A stretch of 43,984 nucleotides of DNA from Hypsibius dujardini. Taxonomy: Eukaryota; Tardigrada; Eutardigrada; Parachela; Hypsibiidae. The DNA lies in the NCBI GenBank assembly GCA_001579985.1, contig LRSR01014065.1, forward strand, positions 1 to 43,984. The letters run 5' to 3'. Under the pieces are notes generated by a model. That model was given only the letters and a program-made list of their open reading frames with translations, was not told the DNA's origin and made no database searches. Both the position numbers and the translations under genes were made by a program. Shown one piece after another: positions 35,001 through 43,984 of the stretch; the stretch's first letter is position 1, and every line of letters starts with the position of its first letter.

Positions 35001-38000
35001 CTAAAATGTTTATAAGCAAAAAATGACGTTGAGAATCCCTTAAACATTTTTTTCTGATTTATATTATGATCTATATCTATAAATATACGTACAATGTATT
35101 TATGTATTTTTTTAGTAAGTACCACTGAGAAGAATTTCAAATAAATTTTGTTGTAATATCATTCTTAAGAAATTGGGACTTCCAGCAAAGTTCTTAATAA
35201 TATGAGACGTTTGTCTCAGGTGAAAAAAAGATAAAAGAGACATGAAAGACCAGAAATATGATAAGCTAACTAGGTTGTTAAAATTTATTTTACTTGGGAA
35301 AAAGGGTGATCAGTGGCCAACCGATAGGCAAAATAGAGTTCGCAAAGTAGTCGACTTTACTTGGGGGTTTGGGGGTCTTGGCGACCCAAGAACGCTAAGG
35401 AAAATTCCCGGATGGGGGGGGGGGCAATGGCCCGGTTGACCCAACGATTAATCCGCCACTGGTGAAAAGAGGTGATTATGGGGTGTATAGGGGAGACTAT
35501 AGTGATACTCAATACTAATTCAGTGATCCCAAAAACATTAGAACATTCAGTGAAATGGTCAGAACTGCCTCGTCCACAGCCTTTCAACTGGTGCTTATTT
35601 TAGGTATTTTATGCACCGGGTGCTTCGTCAGGATTGCCCTCTCCCTCTATCCCCAAACTGACTTGGCAGGAGGCCGAAAATTCTTGCAGCGATTTCAAGG
35701 GACACTTGGCGTCAATTACTAGTCAAGAAGAACAGAATCACCTGAGGTCAATTTTGGGATGGCGCCCACAGCATTATAGCTATTGGATAGGGCTATACGA
35801 GGATGGCACGTCGTGGAAGTGGTCTGATGATACGCCTTTCCTGGGTGTTCAGTTTTTCGACTCATCCAGCAACAGTAGTTCCGAACATGCACATGACTGT
35901 GTTGGTATAAACTATAACGGAAACTGGCTCGCACAGAATTGCCTATTGACCTGGGGATGGATTTGCGAGGTTCCGAAAGGAGTCTACCTGGATGGGCAAG
36001 ATATACCGACGCTGCCTACCATAACAACCACGGCAAATGGTATTTGCTCTCTTTCTACGCTTGTGTCTGTGTCTGTGTCTCTGTCTGTGCCTGTGTTTGT
36101 GTCCGTGTCTTTATCTGCTGTGTTTGCGTCTGCTGAGCACGAATCAGTGTCTGTAGCAGCAGTTATCTCGCAATTTGTAGAATTCTATGGTCGCAATAGT
36201 TCATTGAAATACTAATATCTCTTTCATTCATAGAGACTTGTGGTGTTAGCGTGATAGGCGAATGGTTCTACAATCCCCTCACGGACAGCTGCTTCTTGGT
36301 TTCACAAGAGGCCATGTCCTGGAGCGAATCCGAGATATCTTGTCTTTTTCAGGATTCCCAGCTAGCCACCGTGTTCAAAGACGACAATTCTTTTCTTACT
36401 AATATCATTTCGCGACAAGCCATGCCTGACACGCTATTCTGGATCGGACTGCGCTTGACCAATCCGTCACTGTTAACTCATCACTGGATCGACGGCACCT
36501 TTGATAACGTATTCCGACATTGGGCACCGGGTGAGCCCAACCCTAAGGGAGTGCAGGCATGCGTTCTGCTGAGCAATTTACATGGATTCTGGCTGGACGA
36601 TTATTGTGCGGGACCAAGGGAGTATCGCTTTATCTGCAAGAAAAACAAAGCACCAGTGGTGCCTGCAACAACCGTGGCGCCTGAATTGGTTGAAACATGG
36701 GGCTGTCCTTCGACCTGTCTGAATTGTGTTCGGTTTCGTGACTCCTGTTACTACATTTCTCCGCGGGGAGTGCAGGTCACTTGGGATGAGGCACGTAATG
36801 CCTGCCTCGCCATCAATCCAAATCCGACCGACCGAGGAGGACATTCGGATTTAGTGTCAATTCACGATCAATTAGAGAATGACTTTCTCTTCGCTCAAAT
36901 GGGGCTTCATGATCGACAGAATCGTTGGATCGGGCTGCATGAGGATTGGCAAAAGTGGGTCCACTACTGGAGCGATCAGACTCCCTTCGACTTCGACTTA
37001 TGGGAACAGCAAGAACCCCAGATAACTAGTGAGGTGCGTAAATGAATCATTCACATTCTTGTGAGGACTGTTTTGGGCAGTCTTACGTGAATAAGGCTAC
37101 ATCTACAATTATATCTACTGCTAAGATGTTTTTTAAAACATTTTGCATGCTGTCTGATATTTTTATCAGAATAAGTTATATTGCTATTTTGCAGGAGGAG
37201 TGTGTTATGATTGTAGCAGGAGTTTGGCTGGGAGTTGGTGAAGGGCGTTGGAATGACATCAGTTGCCGAGCTAAACAAGGATACATTTGCAAAATGAAGA
37301 AAGGTGCGTTTGTAGTATTAACGTCTAAACCCATTCGCATATTTCGTTGTACACGTTCCCGTAGTACCGAGCATTCTACAAATGTCAATTCATTTAGTAT
37401 CAAAAAGACAACATTGGGGTTTAAATGTCTGAGGTTCTACAATTCCGATAACTTAACAATCAATTTTAAAAGGTACCTTTTCTGCTGAAAAATATTCAGG
37501 ACTTTTGTTGAAGTTCGTTGGGAAGACCGAACCATAAATATTGAATGAAAAATGATCGACACAGCTCAACCAAAAAGTTAATACATTTAGATGTCGAGCA
37601 ATTATCAAACAACTTCTGAAGCATCTCCTCAAAATGTAGCGGAACTTACCGTCGGCAATACGCCAGGTCGCGGTTTTACTGTTTTTCCTTTATTATTATT
37701 CAAAGTCCTATTCAATCTCCTAAATTTTCATAACCAATAACCAACTACCTCCTCCGTAGACCGCTCGGTGACTGCGCCCGTGGTGGAGGCAGACAGGCGA
37801 TGCGACCCCAATTTCGAATATATCAACGGTGCATGCTTTGGGGTCTTTCCTACGCCGTCAAACACGGACCCTGTTTTTTCCCCTTGCCAATCCATTCAAC
37901 CCGGATCCCGGCTTGCCACCGTAACCAACATCCACGAAAATGTTTTTATTCGTCTTTTGTTGGCCAGATTGCAGCACAATATTTCCACACCTGATATCAA

Positions 38001-41000
38001 AGCTCTGCTTGGTGGCACCACGTCAGAAAATGGCCGATTGACCTGGAGTAGCGGTTGCTACCCGAGCTACAACAACATTCGAGGCTTCTACAGCGACCCG
38101 GAAAAGAAAGATTCCTGTTTGTTTATGCAGTATAGCGGGGAATGGTCCACAAAGCCATGTCTGGACAGGAGTCATCAGTTTGTCGTCTGTGAAAAGCGAC
38201 AAGGTACCGTACCGTCAGAACATACAGCTGTGCCGATGTCACTTTGTGGGTTGCCGTTTGTGTTTTGGCATGCCGTGCGGAACAAATAAAAATTTCAAAA
38301 ATTTCAAGTTCCATCATGGCGCTGTTCCAAAAATGATTAAAGTTGTCCTTGTGCCAAAATTAATAAACGAGTGGCTGATAGTATTTAGTACTCTTTGACA
38401 CAATTGTTGTTTTCTATATGCCGGTTATTGGCGCCTTGGAAAAACATAAGAAGTCATATGTCCTACACGGCTTGCCACAACCCAAACAGCGACCCACAAT
38501 GTAACCTCGGCACAGCTGTAGCAGAGGTCGAATTAAACGAAGTTGATAATAAACAACATTATTGATCAATAGTCGAAACTGACCGACTTCTGCAGCAGAA
38601 GGAGGGGTCAGCTCGAAATTTTATAAGTTTATGGAACATTTTCTCCCTTGAATTTGCCAAATGGAACACTTGTTAATACCCCGAACTCAGTTGATGACAT
38701 TTTCTTTAAGAATTAAATTGAAAAAAGAGCTTTTGATGCAGCAACAGCCTTTTGGTTCTTTTTTGTACTTACAAATAGCTTCCGTTATGTCCGTTTTTAG
38801 TTGAATGCTCCCAGGTGGTTGAAACTAACAACCTGAGATGCCCCATCGGTTTTGATGATCCCTGCAACGAATACTGCTACAGAATCAGTCATTCTTCATC
38901 CGGTTCGCCCGGTGGGCCTCCTGTCAGTCTTGAGGCTGCAAAGACGACGTGCTCTAACCTGGGTGGCAGCATCGTGGCCATCCGCAATGAAGACGATCAG
39001 AACTGCATTGCAAAGTACATCGAGAGCGCTAACAGCAACCTTTGGCTGGGTTTGTATGAAGCCACAGGAAATACCAACGGGAATTTAAGGTGGCAGTGGT
39101 TGGACGGTTCTATTGCCACTTATTATCACTGGAATGAAGGTACAGTGTATGGATCGCAACCTTAATATACGTTGTAATGGTATACAATACTGACATGAAT
39201 GTGGCCATTTGTAGGCGAGCCAAATGACATGCATATCCCCGGACCAGCCCGCGAGGAATGCACAGAAATAATGTCCAACGGTTTTTGGAACAACGTCCCG
39301 TGCACCGGCAATCGTGGATATATTTGCGAAAAATTAAAGATACCAGCGGGAAATGGTAAGCAACCCACCAATGCTTACAAGGGATCGATTACCAGTGTTC
39401 GTCTCAAATCACAACCAAACCTTTTTCCTCAAAACTCGTTCCAGTAAAGTTTTAAAAAACGGACAAGACCTGATGAAACTCAAAAAATTGAGAAGTTACA
39501 AAATTACCGGAAGATTCCCGTTCCAGCAATGAATGCCATTATCTAAAATAGTTTTTTTAATTGTTCTTTAAAAAGTGTCTTTAAAAGTTATTTTTTTTAA
39601 ATACTTTTTACAACGATGCATAACTTCTTTTATTTATTCACTGTTTCTAACTGATTATCAACAAAGTTGTGTTTGAAGTGTGGAGCGGAACTATAGGCAA
39701 ATGTTAGAAATCAGTGATTATTGCTGAACTTTATTCTTCTAGTTATGTTCTAACTTCGTAAGTGTTTCCAACTTGAAACAAGGTCTTGTACCCCGACAAA
39801 CAATATTTTCAAATATCCTGGCAAAGGGAATATTATTTTTTTGGTTCTCAAGACAAAGTATAGAAGGGACTGACTCTTGGTAATTGATCCCTTGTTAAAA
39901 TCACAAAGTTAGATTCGTTTATCTCCTTTCAACGGTTTTGTTTCGTTGCAACCAGACACATGCGGGTTAAGTGATTCGGGTACCTGGGTATACCACAACG
40001 AGACGGACAGCTGCTACTTCATTTCCAACAACGTGGCTAACTGGACCGAGGCAGACACGTTTTGTTTGTCGATGGACTCACATTTAGCCACGATTGAAGC
40101 GCAAGATCAAGAATTTCTCACAGTAACGCTTTCTGCCTTAACCCCACTCGACACCTTGTCATGGATTGGCCTGCGATTGGTCAACCCCACAACGTTGACG
40201 CATAGCTGGATCGACGGAAATCTAGCCAGTCTTCACCGCGCCTGGGACGTCAATGAGCCCAATCCAATGGGAGTGCAGGCTTGCGTAGTAATGGTCAGTG
40301 GGTCAGGCAAATGGAGGGACGACTACTGCCAACGAGCACCGGGATATCGCTTCATTTGTCGAAAAGCAAAGGCTCCAATTATTCCCGTTATCATTGAACC
40401 ACCAGCTGTAGTCGAGACATGGGGATGTCCTGTTGAGTGTCAAAACTGCACACGATTCCGTAAGGGGTCATAAATTTCAAAATTAAAATACATGCAAAAC
40501 AAAAAACTATTACACAAACGAGCAGCAAAAATACATGCTTTTGTTTTAGAAAATACATTTAACAAATATTTTCCAAAGATTAACTGACATAAATAGAAGT
40601 AAATACTACTGAATTTTCATTTTTCCGGTGGCATGAAATTTTTTAAGATTTCAGGATCAAAATATCCAGTAAAAAACTGAAACAAAAAACCAAACAAAAT
40701 TCAAAACGGAAATGTGTGCATTATTCTTTTACAAACCCGAAAAATTCTTCAAATAATATTGAAACGAATTAAATAAGAACAGTTCTATGTTGAGAGTGAA
40801 TATTTTAAATAAAAAAATGTCCATCCGTTGATTTCCAGGTGATTCGTGTTACTACATTTCCCCGTCACCGAAGGCTGATGCCATGACTTGGGACGAGGCT
40901 CGCAACGCTTGCCGTGCTATCTATCAGCACCCAACAGACATGTCAAAGAGTTCCGAATTGGTCTCTATCCACGATCAACTTGAGCAAGACTTCATTTTCT

Positions 41001-42912
41001 CGCAGATGGGCGTTGATACGTACAGTCGCTGGATCGGTCTGCATGAGGACTGGGATAGACAGACATTGTTCTGGACCGATCAAACACCCGTCGATTTCTT
41101 GCATTGGGCTATAAACGAACCAAGACCAACCTTCGTGAAAGTAAATTCTATAGACACGTTATCTCAAACCAATCAACGATTACAATGTTCGTAACAATAT
41201 TTTCATGCTTTAGTCTGAATGCGTTCATATCTTCGGAGAAAAAATGTACGGAGACGGTCGATGGAACGATCTCAATTGTGACGCACGAGCCGGATATGTC
41301 TGCAAAATGAAAAAAGGTTTGCTTTGCAAAATAGCTTTTCCCATTTTCAATTTGAACGTTTCTGTCTTTTAATAGATTCCGAATATCCAGCACCAGTTCA
41401 ACACCCTGACACCAGATGTCACCCACACTTTCAATTTCTAAATGGAGCATGTTTCGCCGTCTTCCAAATGCCCGAACAGACCGATCCCGATGAAGCTTGT
41501 GACAGCATGCAAAGGGGCTCCAGGCTTGCAACCATTACATCCATTTATGAAAATGTCTTTATTCGTCTCCTATTGGCAAAAATAAAAGACGACGTTCCAG
41601 TGTCTCAAGTTCGCGCACTTTTGGGCGGACAACTCTCACATAACGGTCGTTTGTCATGGAAAAGTGGCTGCTATCCCAGCTTCAACAACATTGCCAACTT
41701 CTTTTCCGATCAAGACCAGACCGACCGCTGTGTCTCAATGCAGTATGATGGCAAATGGGTTGTTCATCCCTGCTGGGACACGAGCAGTCAATATGTTGTT
41801 TGTGAGCAACGAAAAGGTAAGCGACATTGCTTTGCATGCGGCAGGATTCGGCAGTCTGACATTTATTGCTGGTTTAGAGGAATGTTCGAAATTGATCACA
41901 ACGAACGATGGTACATGTCCATCGGGCTTTGAGGACGAATGCCACGACTACTGCTACCACATCACACATTCTTCCTCGTCCGGTCAAGGCAAAGGCGAAG
42001 AGGCCATGTTTGAAGTTGCCAAAACAAAATGCTCTGAAATGGGTGGTAGCCTCGTCTCCATCAGGAGTGAAGAGGATCAGAAGTGCATCGCAAAGTACGT
42101 GGAAAGCATGGAGGGTACTCTTTGGTTGGGATTGTACGAGACAACGGGCAATACCAATGGGACCGTCAATTGGAAATGGTTGGATGATGATTTTGTTGAC
42201 GAAGGAAACTATCGGAACTGGGGGAAAGGTGAGAAAGAGTTAGATGACTTTATTGGGGGAAGGGAGTTAGTCAAATCTTTAGCTTGCCTTTTTTTCAGGT
42301 GAACCGAACCAACTTTATTTTACCGGTCCAAACCGTGAAGCTTGCACCGAAATGACATTCGATGGTTTCTGGAACAATGTTCCATGTTCTTTGACCAAAC
42401 GCGGCTACGTATGCGAGAAGCGAAAGATACCTCGATTATTTGAAGCAACTACCATAATGACCCCAACAGTAGTGAGTGTCCCAGTAGTTCCTACAACTGC
42501 TGCTACCATTGCTGCTGCCTCTCAATTTCCAATTTCTACTCCATCGACGGGGTCACAAACATCGCTGGCTGCTTCAACAGATCTTCCATTACTTAGTCAC
42601 AGTCCACAAAAAGGCACTTCAAGCCCGACAGATCAACCGATGACGTTCGTCCCCGATACTACTCCCAAGAATGGCAGTTATCACCAAGAAATCGTCCCTC
42701 ATACTCCTTACTTGGACAGAGTCAGTCCCGGCACTCTAATTGGGCTGACAGTGACGGTTTTACTGTTGATTCCCGCTCTGACTGTCGGTGCGTTTATCTA
42801 TTGGAAACGCAAGGGGGTACCCTTATCTGCTCGAAGTGGGAGAGCTGTTTCGTATCAACACAGAACCGTGGAAGACCAACTGCCCGTAATTGATGATGAT
42901 ACTTACACCTAA
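32001..42912 (+). CDS. Giant C-type lectin receptor: 13 CTLDs, stalk, one transmembrane helix
   Basis: Eighteen exons join in consistent phase to encode 2189 residues plus a missing N terminus. The 13 CTLDs fall into three genomic units. Each shows the family marks: paired cysteines, WIGL or WLGLYE, and a closing Y(I/V)C or WIC. EPN tripeptides, linked in known lectins to calcium-dependent mannose-type sugar binding, occur in the first CTLD of every unit and in the fourth of units B and C; WND-type motifs occur in the second. After the last CTLD come about 115 Ser/Thr/Pro-rich residues (mucin-like stalk), a transmembrane helix (GTLIGLTVTVLLLIPALTVG..., about 42730-42804), and a 35-residue tail. 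It is a type I membrane protein, broadly like the mannose-receptor family but without its CysR and FNII domains. Confidence 0.88.
32131..32222. repeat. TG-rich simple repeat in intron before unit A
   Basis: Imperfect GTGTCT/GTCTGT units, placed just as the repeat before unit B is. Confidence 0.8.
32344..36039 (+). other. Lectin unit A: five CTLDs
   Basis: Exons: 32344-33143 (CTLD1 and most of CTLD2), 33276-33384 (end of CTLD2), 33517-33954 (CTLD3), 34186-34524 and 34638-34843 (CTLD4 and start of CTLD5), 35604-36039 (rest of CTLD5). CTLD1 has EPNPKG and WLDDYC; CTLD2 has EPL and WNDISC; CTLD3 and CTLD5 lack EPN; CTLD4 has EPS and WNNVPC. Unit A alone contains CTLD5. A second ATG at 32295 would give an in-frame signal-like leader (MLYIMGVLIGLFHPFLA) read through the acceptor. 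Confidence 0.87.
34844..35603 (+). other. Intron within CTLD5 of unit A
   Basis: A 760-nt phase-0 intron between NCYK and VFYAPG; AT-rich at the left, with a run of G at about 35413. No element ends seen. Confidence 0.7.
36061..36125. repeat. TG-rich simple repeat in intron before unit B
   Basis: Imperfect GTGTCT/GTCTGT units in the 194-nt intron 36040-36233; same kind and place as 32131-32222. Confidence 0.85.
36234..39355 (+). other. Lectin unit B: four CTLDs
   Basis: Exons: 36234-37033, 37195-37303, 37760-38203, 38801-39139, 39215-39355. The first, second and fourth exons have exactly the lengths of their unit A partners (800, 109 and 339 nt). CTLD1 and CTLD4 carry EPN. After CTLD4 the exon ends IPAGN-G and joins directly to unit C; there is no CTLD5. 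Confidence 0.88.
38204..38800 (+). other. Intron between CTLD3 and CTLD4 of unit B
   Basis: A 597-nt intron, AT-rich; nothing else seen. Confidence 0.6.
39356..39955 (+). other. Intron between units B and C
   Basis: A 600-nt AT-rich intron at phase 1. In unit A the matching position holds CTLD5; I found no remnant of a CTLD here. Confidence 0.6.
39956..42912 (+). other. Lectin unit C: four CTLDs, stalk, transmembrane helix, tail
   Basis: Exons: 39956-40459, 40839-41140, 41214-41316, 41376-41816, 41878-42228, 42299-42912. The unit is more diverged than A and B. Its first exon is split by a 379-nt intron (40460-40838) inside CTLD2 that A and B lack. CTLD1 has EPNPMG and WRDDYC, CTLD2 has EPR and WNDLNC, CTLD4 has EPN and WNNVPC. 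The last exon encodes the end of CTLD4, the stalk, the membrane helix and the tail ending DDDTYT. Confidence 0.88.
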
Positions 42913-43213
42913 ACAATTGTGCTGTAACTTGTTCGTGTGTTTTCTTTGACTTCCAGTTTCTGCATGTTGTACAGTGTCTAGCGTGTTCGTATATATACAA
43001 ATAATCAACCAATTGCACATAAACCTATTCACAACTACTGTAAGCCAGGTCAAACGCCGTTTCGGGGTTGGTCACCCGTGAAAATTATTACCTCGACCTA
43101 AGCAAACTTTTGAAAGCAAAGGAGAATACTTTCGAAAATACTTGACAAAATTATATCCTTACCTGACCACTTTGGAGCTAAAGCTCGCAGTTCACAAATC
43201 AGTTTGCCAATGA
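42913..43213. other. 3' flank of the lectin gene
   Basis: AT-rich sequence after the stop codon. No canonical AATAAA was seen before the transposon begins. Confidence 0.4.
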
Positions 43214-43984
43214 TATACAGGGTGATTCACTACCGCATGGACACACTCGAAAAATTGCCAAAATTTCATTTCTTGTTCAATCGCTTAGCTTTCTTCGGAA
43301 CAACATGGCCCTTGGCCTTATGCACAGCCCAGATACGATCCGGCCAAGACAATAACGACTTTTGCAACATTTCTAAAGGAATTTTTGTCCACTCCTCTCC
43401 CGCGCACTTGATCATGCCGGCTTCCGTTCGATACTTCCGCCGTCTCAGTCGATTTTTAAAATAGCCGTTCGCGAAGAAATCCATCGGCGCTAGGTCAGGA
43501 GAGTTCGCCAACCAGTCCTCTTTCTGAATAAATTTATAGCCGTGATCGGTGAGCCATTTGTTGACCGGTGCGGCCACATGCGCGGGGGCACTGTCCATGT
43601 GCAAGACCACCTTGTCCGCCTCCTTTCCATAGAGCGCAGGGACGTCCACCGTCATCATTGGCTTTAGTATTTGCTCAATAAAAAGCGCAGCGTTAACCTT
43701 AACTTTGGAATCCACCACGTAAAGTGGAGTTTGTCCACGCCAGCTATATCCCATGGCAGTCATTCGCTGCTTGGGCCATGATGGCTTTCCAACTTTCACG
43801 AGCGCTGGTTTCTTCCTGTTTTCTGGCTTATTCGGACAATAGAATCCATCGCGAAATGCATTTCGACCATCCATTGGAAGCAATGTCTCGTCCATGGACA
43901 CAACGTACTTTAATTTCTCGCCGTTAATGAGGGAGTGGAAGTGTTTAGCCCGTTTTCCGCGCTGTTTAATGGCGGCCTCGGTGA
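43214..43984 (-). mobile_element. 3' part of a Tc1/mariner-type transposon, cut by the window edge
   Basis: The left boundary reads ATATACAGGGTGATTCAC; a TA followed by CAGGGTG is a common end of this superfamily. About 50 bp inside it the transposase frame ends. The other end lies outside the window, so the inverted repeat cannot be checked. Confidence 0.7.
43266..43982 (-). CDS. Transposase of the IS630/Tc1/mariner superfamily, DD37D type (partial)
   Basis: The complement frame is open from the window edge to a stop at 43266, at least 238 residues. It shows three catalytic aspartates: in SMDET, in HMDSAPAH, and in SPDLAPMDFF. The second and third are separated by 37 residues, unlike the 34 of classical mariner, which matches the DD37D (maT-like) branch. 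The conserved SPDLAP and the following Y-F-K-N-R-L are intact, and no stop or frameshift is visible, so the copy may be young. The DNA-binding N terminus lies outside the window. Confidence 0.85.
   Translation of the reverse strand, partial: TEAAIKQRGKRAKHFHSLINGEKLKYVVSMDETLLPMDGRNAFRDGFYCPNKPENRKKPALVKVGKPSWPKQRMTAMGYSWRGQTPLYVVDSKVKVNAALFIEQILKPMMTVDVPALYGKEADKVVLHMDSAPAHVAAPVNKWLTDHGYKFIQKEDWLANSPDLAPMDFFANGYFKNRLRRRKYRTEAGMIKCAGEEWTKIPLEMLQKSLLSWPDRIWAVHKAKGHVVPKKAKRLNKK

Noticed and set aside
1-43984. CRISPR arrays, rRNA, tRNA or bacterial operon signals
   Set aside because: None seen; the gene structures are eukaryotic. A small tRNA hidden in an intron cannot be excluded without a covariance-model scan.

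Overview
The window is nuclear DNA of a small-genome invertebrate animal. Genes are split by spliceosomal introns, many of them only 50-130 nt, with GT...AG borders. The genes are animal extracellular types: MAM domains, C-type lectin domains and a rhodopsin-like GPCR. Several non-autonomous DNA transposons sit in introns. The GPCR sequence style and short introns would suit a tardigrade or another small ecdysozoan, but that is a guess from impression; no marker gene settles it.

Layout. Complement 614-19385 is one very large gene, read right to left and cut off by the left edge. I could join 37 exons with every splice phase consistent. They encode a signal peptide and 14 tandem MAM domains (at least 2518 residues). 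Its introns hold four families of palindromic or inverted-repeat elements and CTGT/CAGA simple repeats. Complement 20659-22557 encodes a secreted protein with an acidic Pro/Ala/Thr/Val-repeat front half and a strongly basic rear half; a possible alternative first exon lies at 23502-23592. Complement 23793-24708 encodes an unrecognised small secreted protein with a Cys cluster and a charged tail.

On the plus strand, 25999-27361 is a two-exon class A GPCR behind a TATA-like box and an 18-bp palindrome. A gene-poor stretch (27362-about 32000) holds a 494-bp inverted-repeat element, a possible signal-peptide exon pair and an 864-bp element with about 144-bp inverted repeats and a perfect 9-bp target duplication. 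From 32001 to 42912 lies a huge C-type lectin receptor: 13 CTLDs in three tandem genomic units (5+4+4), a Ser/Thr-rich stalk, one transmembrane helix and a short tail. The right edge holds the 3' part of a Tc1/mariner-type element whose transposase has DD37D spacing.

Together the window shows two giant multi-domain ectodomain genes built by repeated duplication of phase-1 exon modules: a probable secreted adhesive or matrix protein and a probable glycan-binding cell-surface receptor. Between them lie a chemosensory- or peptide-type GPCR and two orphan secreted proteins. Nothing shows that they act in one pathway. The most unusual items are the 14-MAM and 13-CTLD architectures, the signs of recent duplication and sequence exchange in the lectin gene, and the intron-resident transposons.
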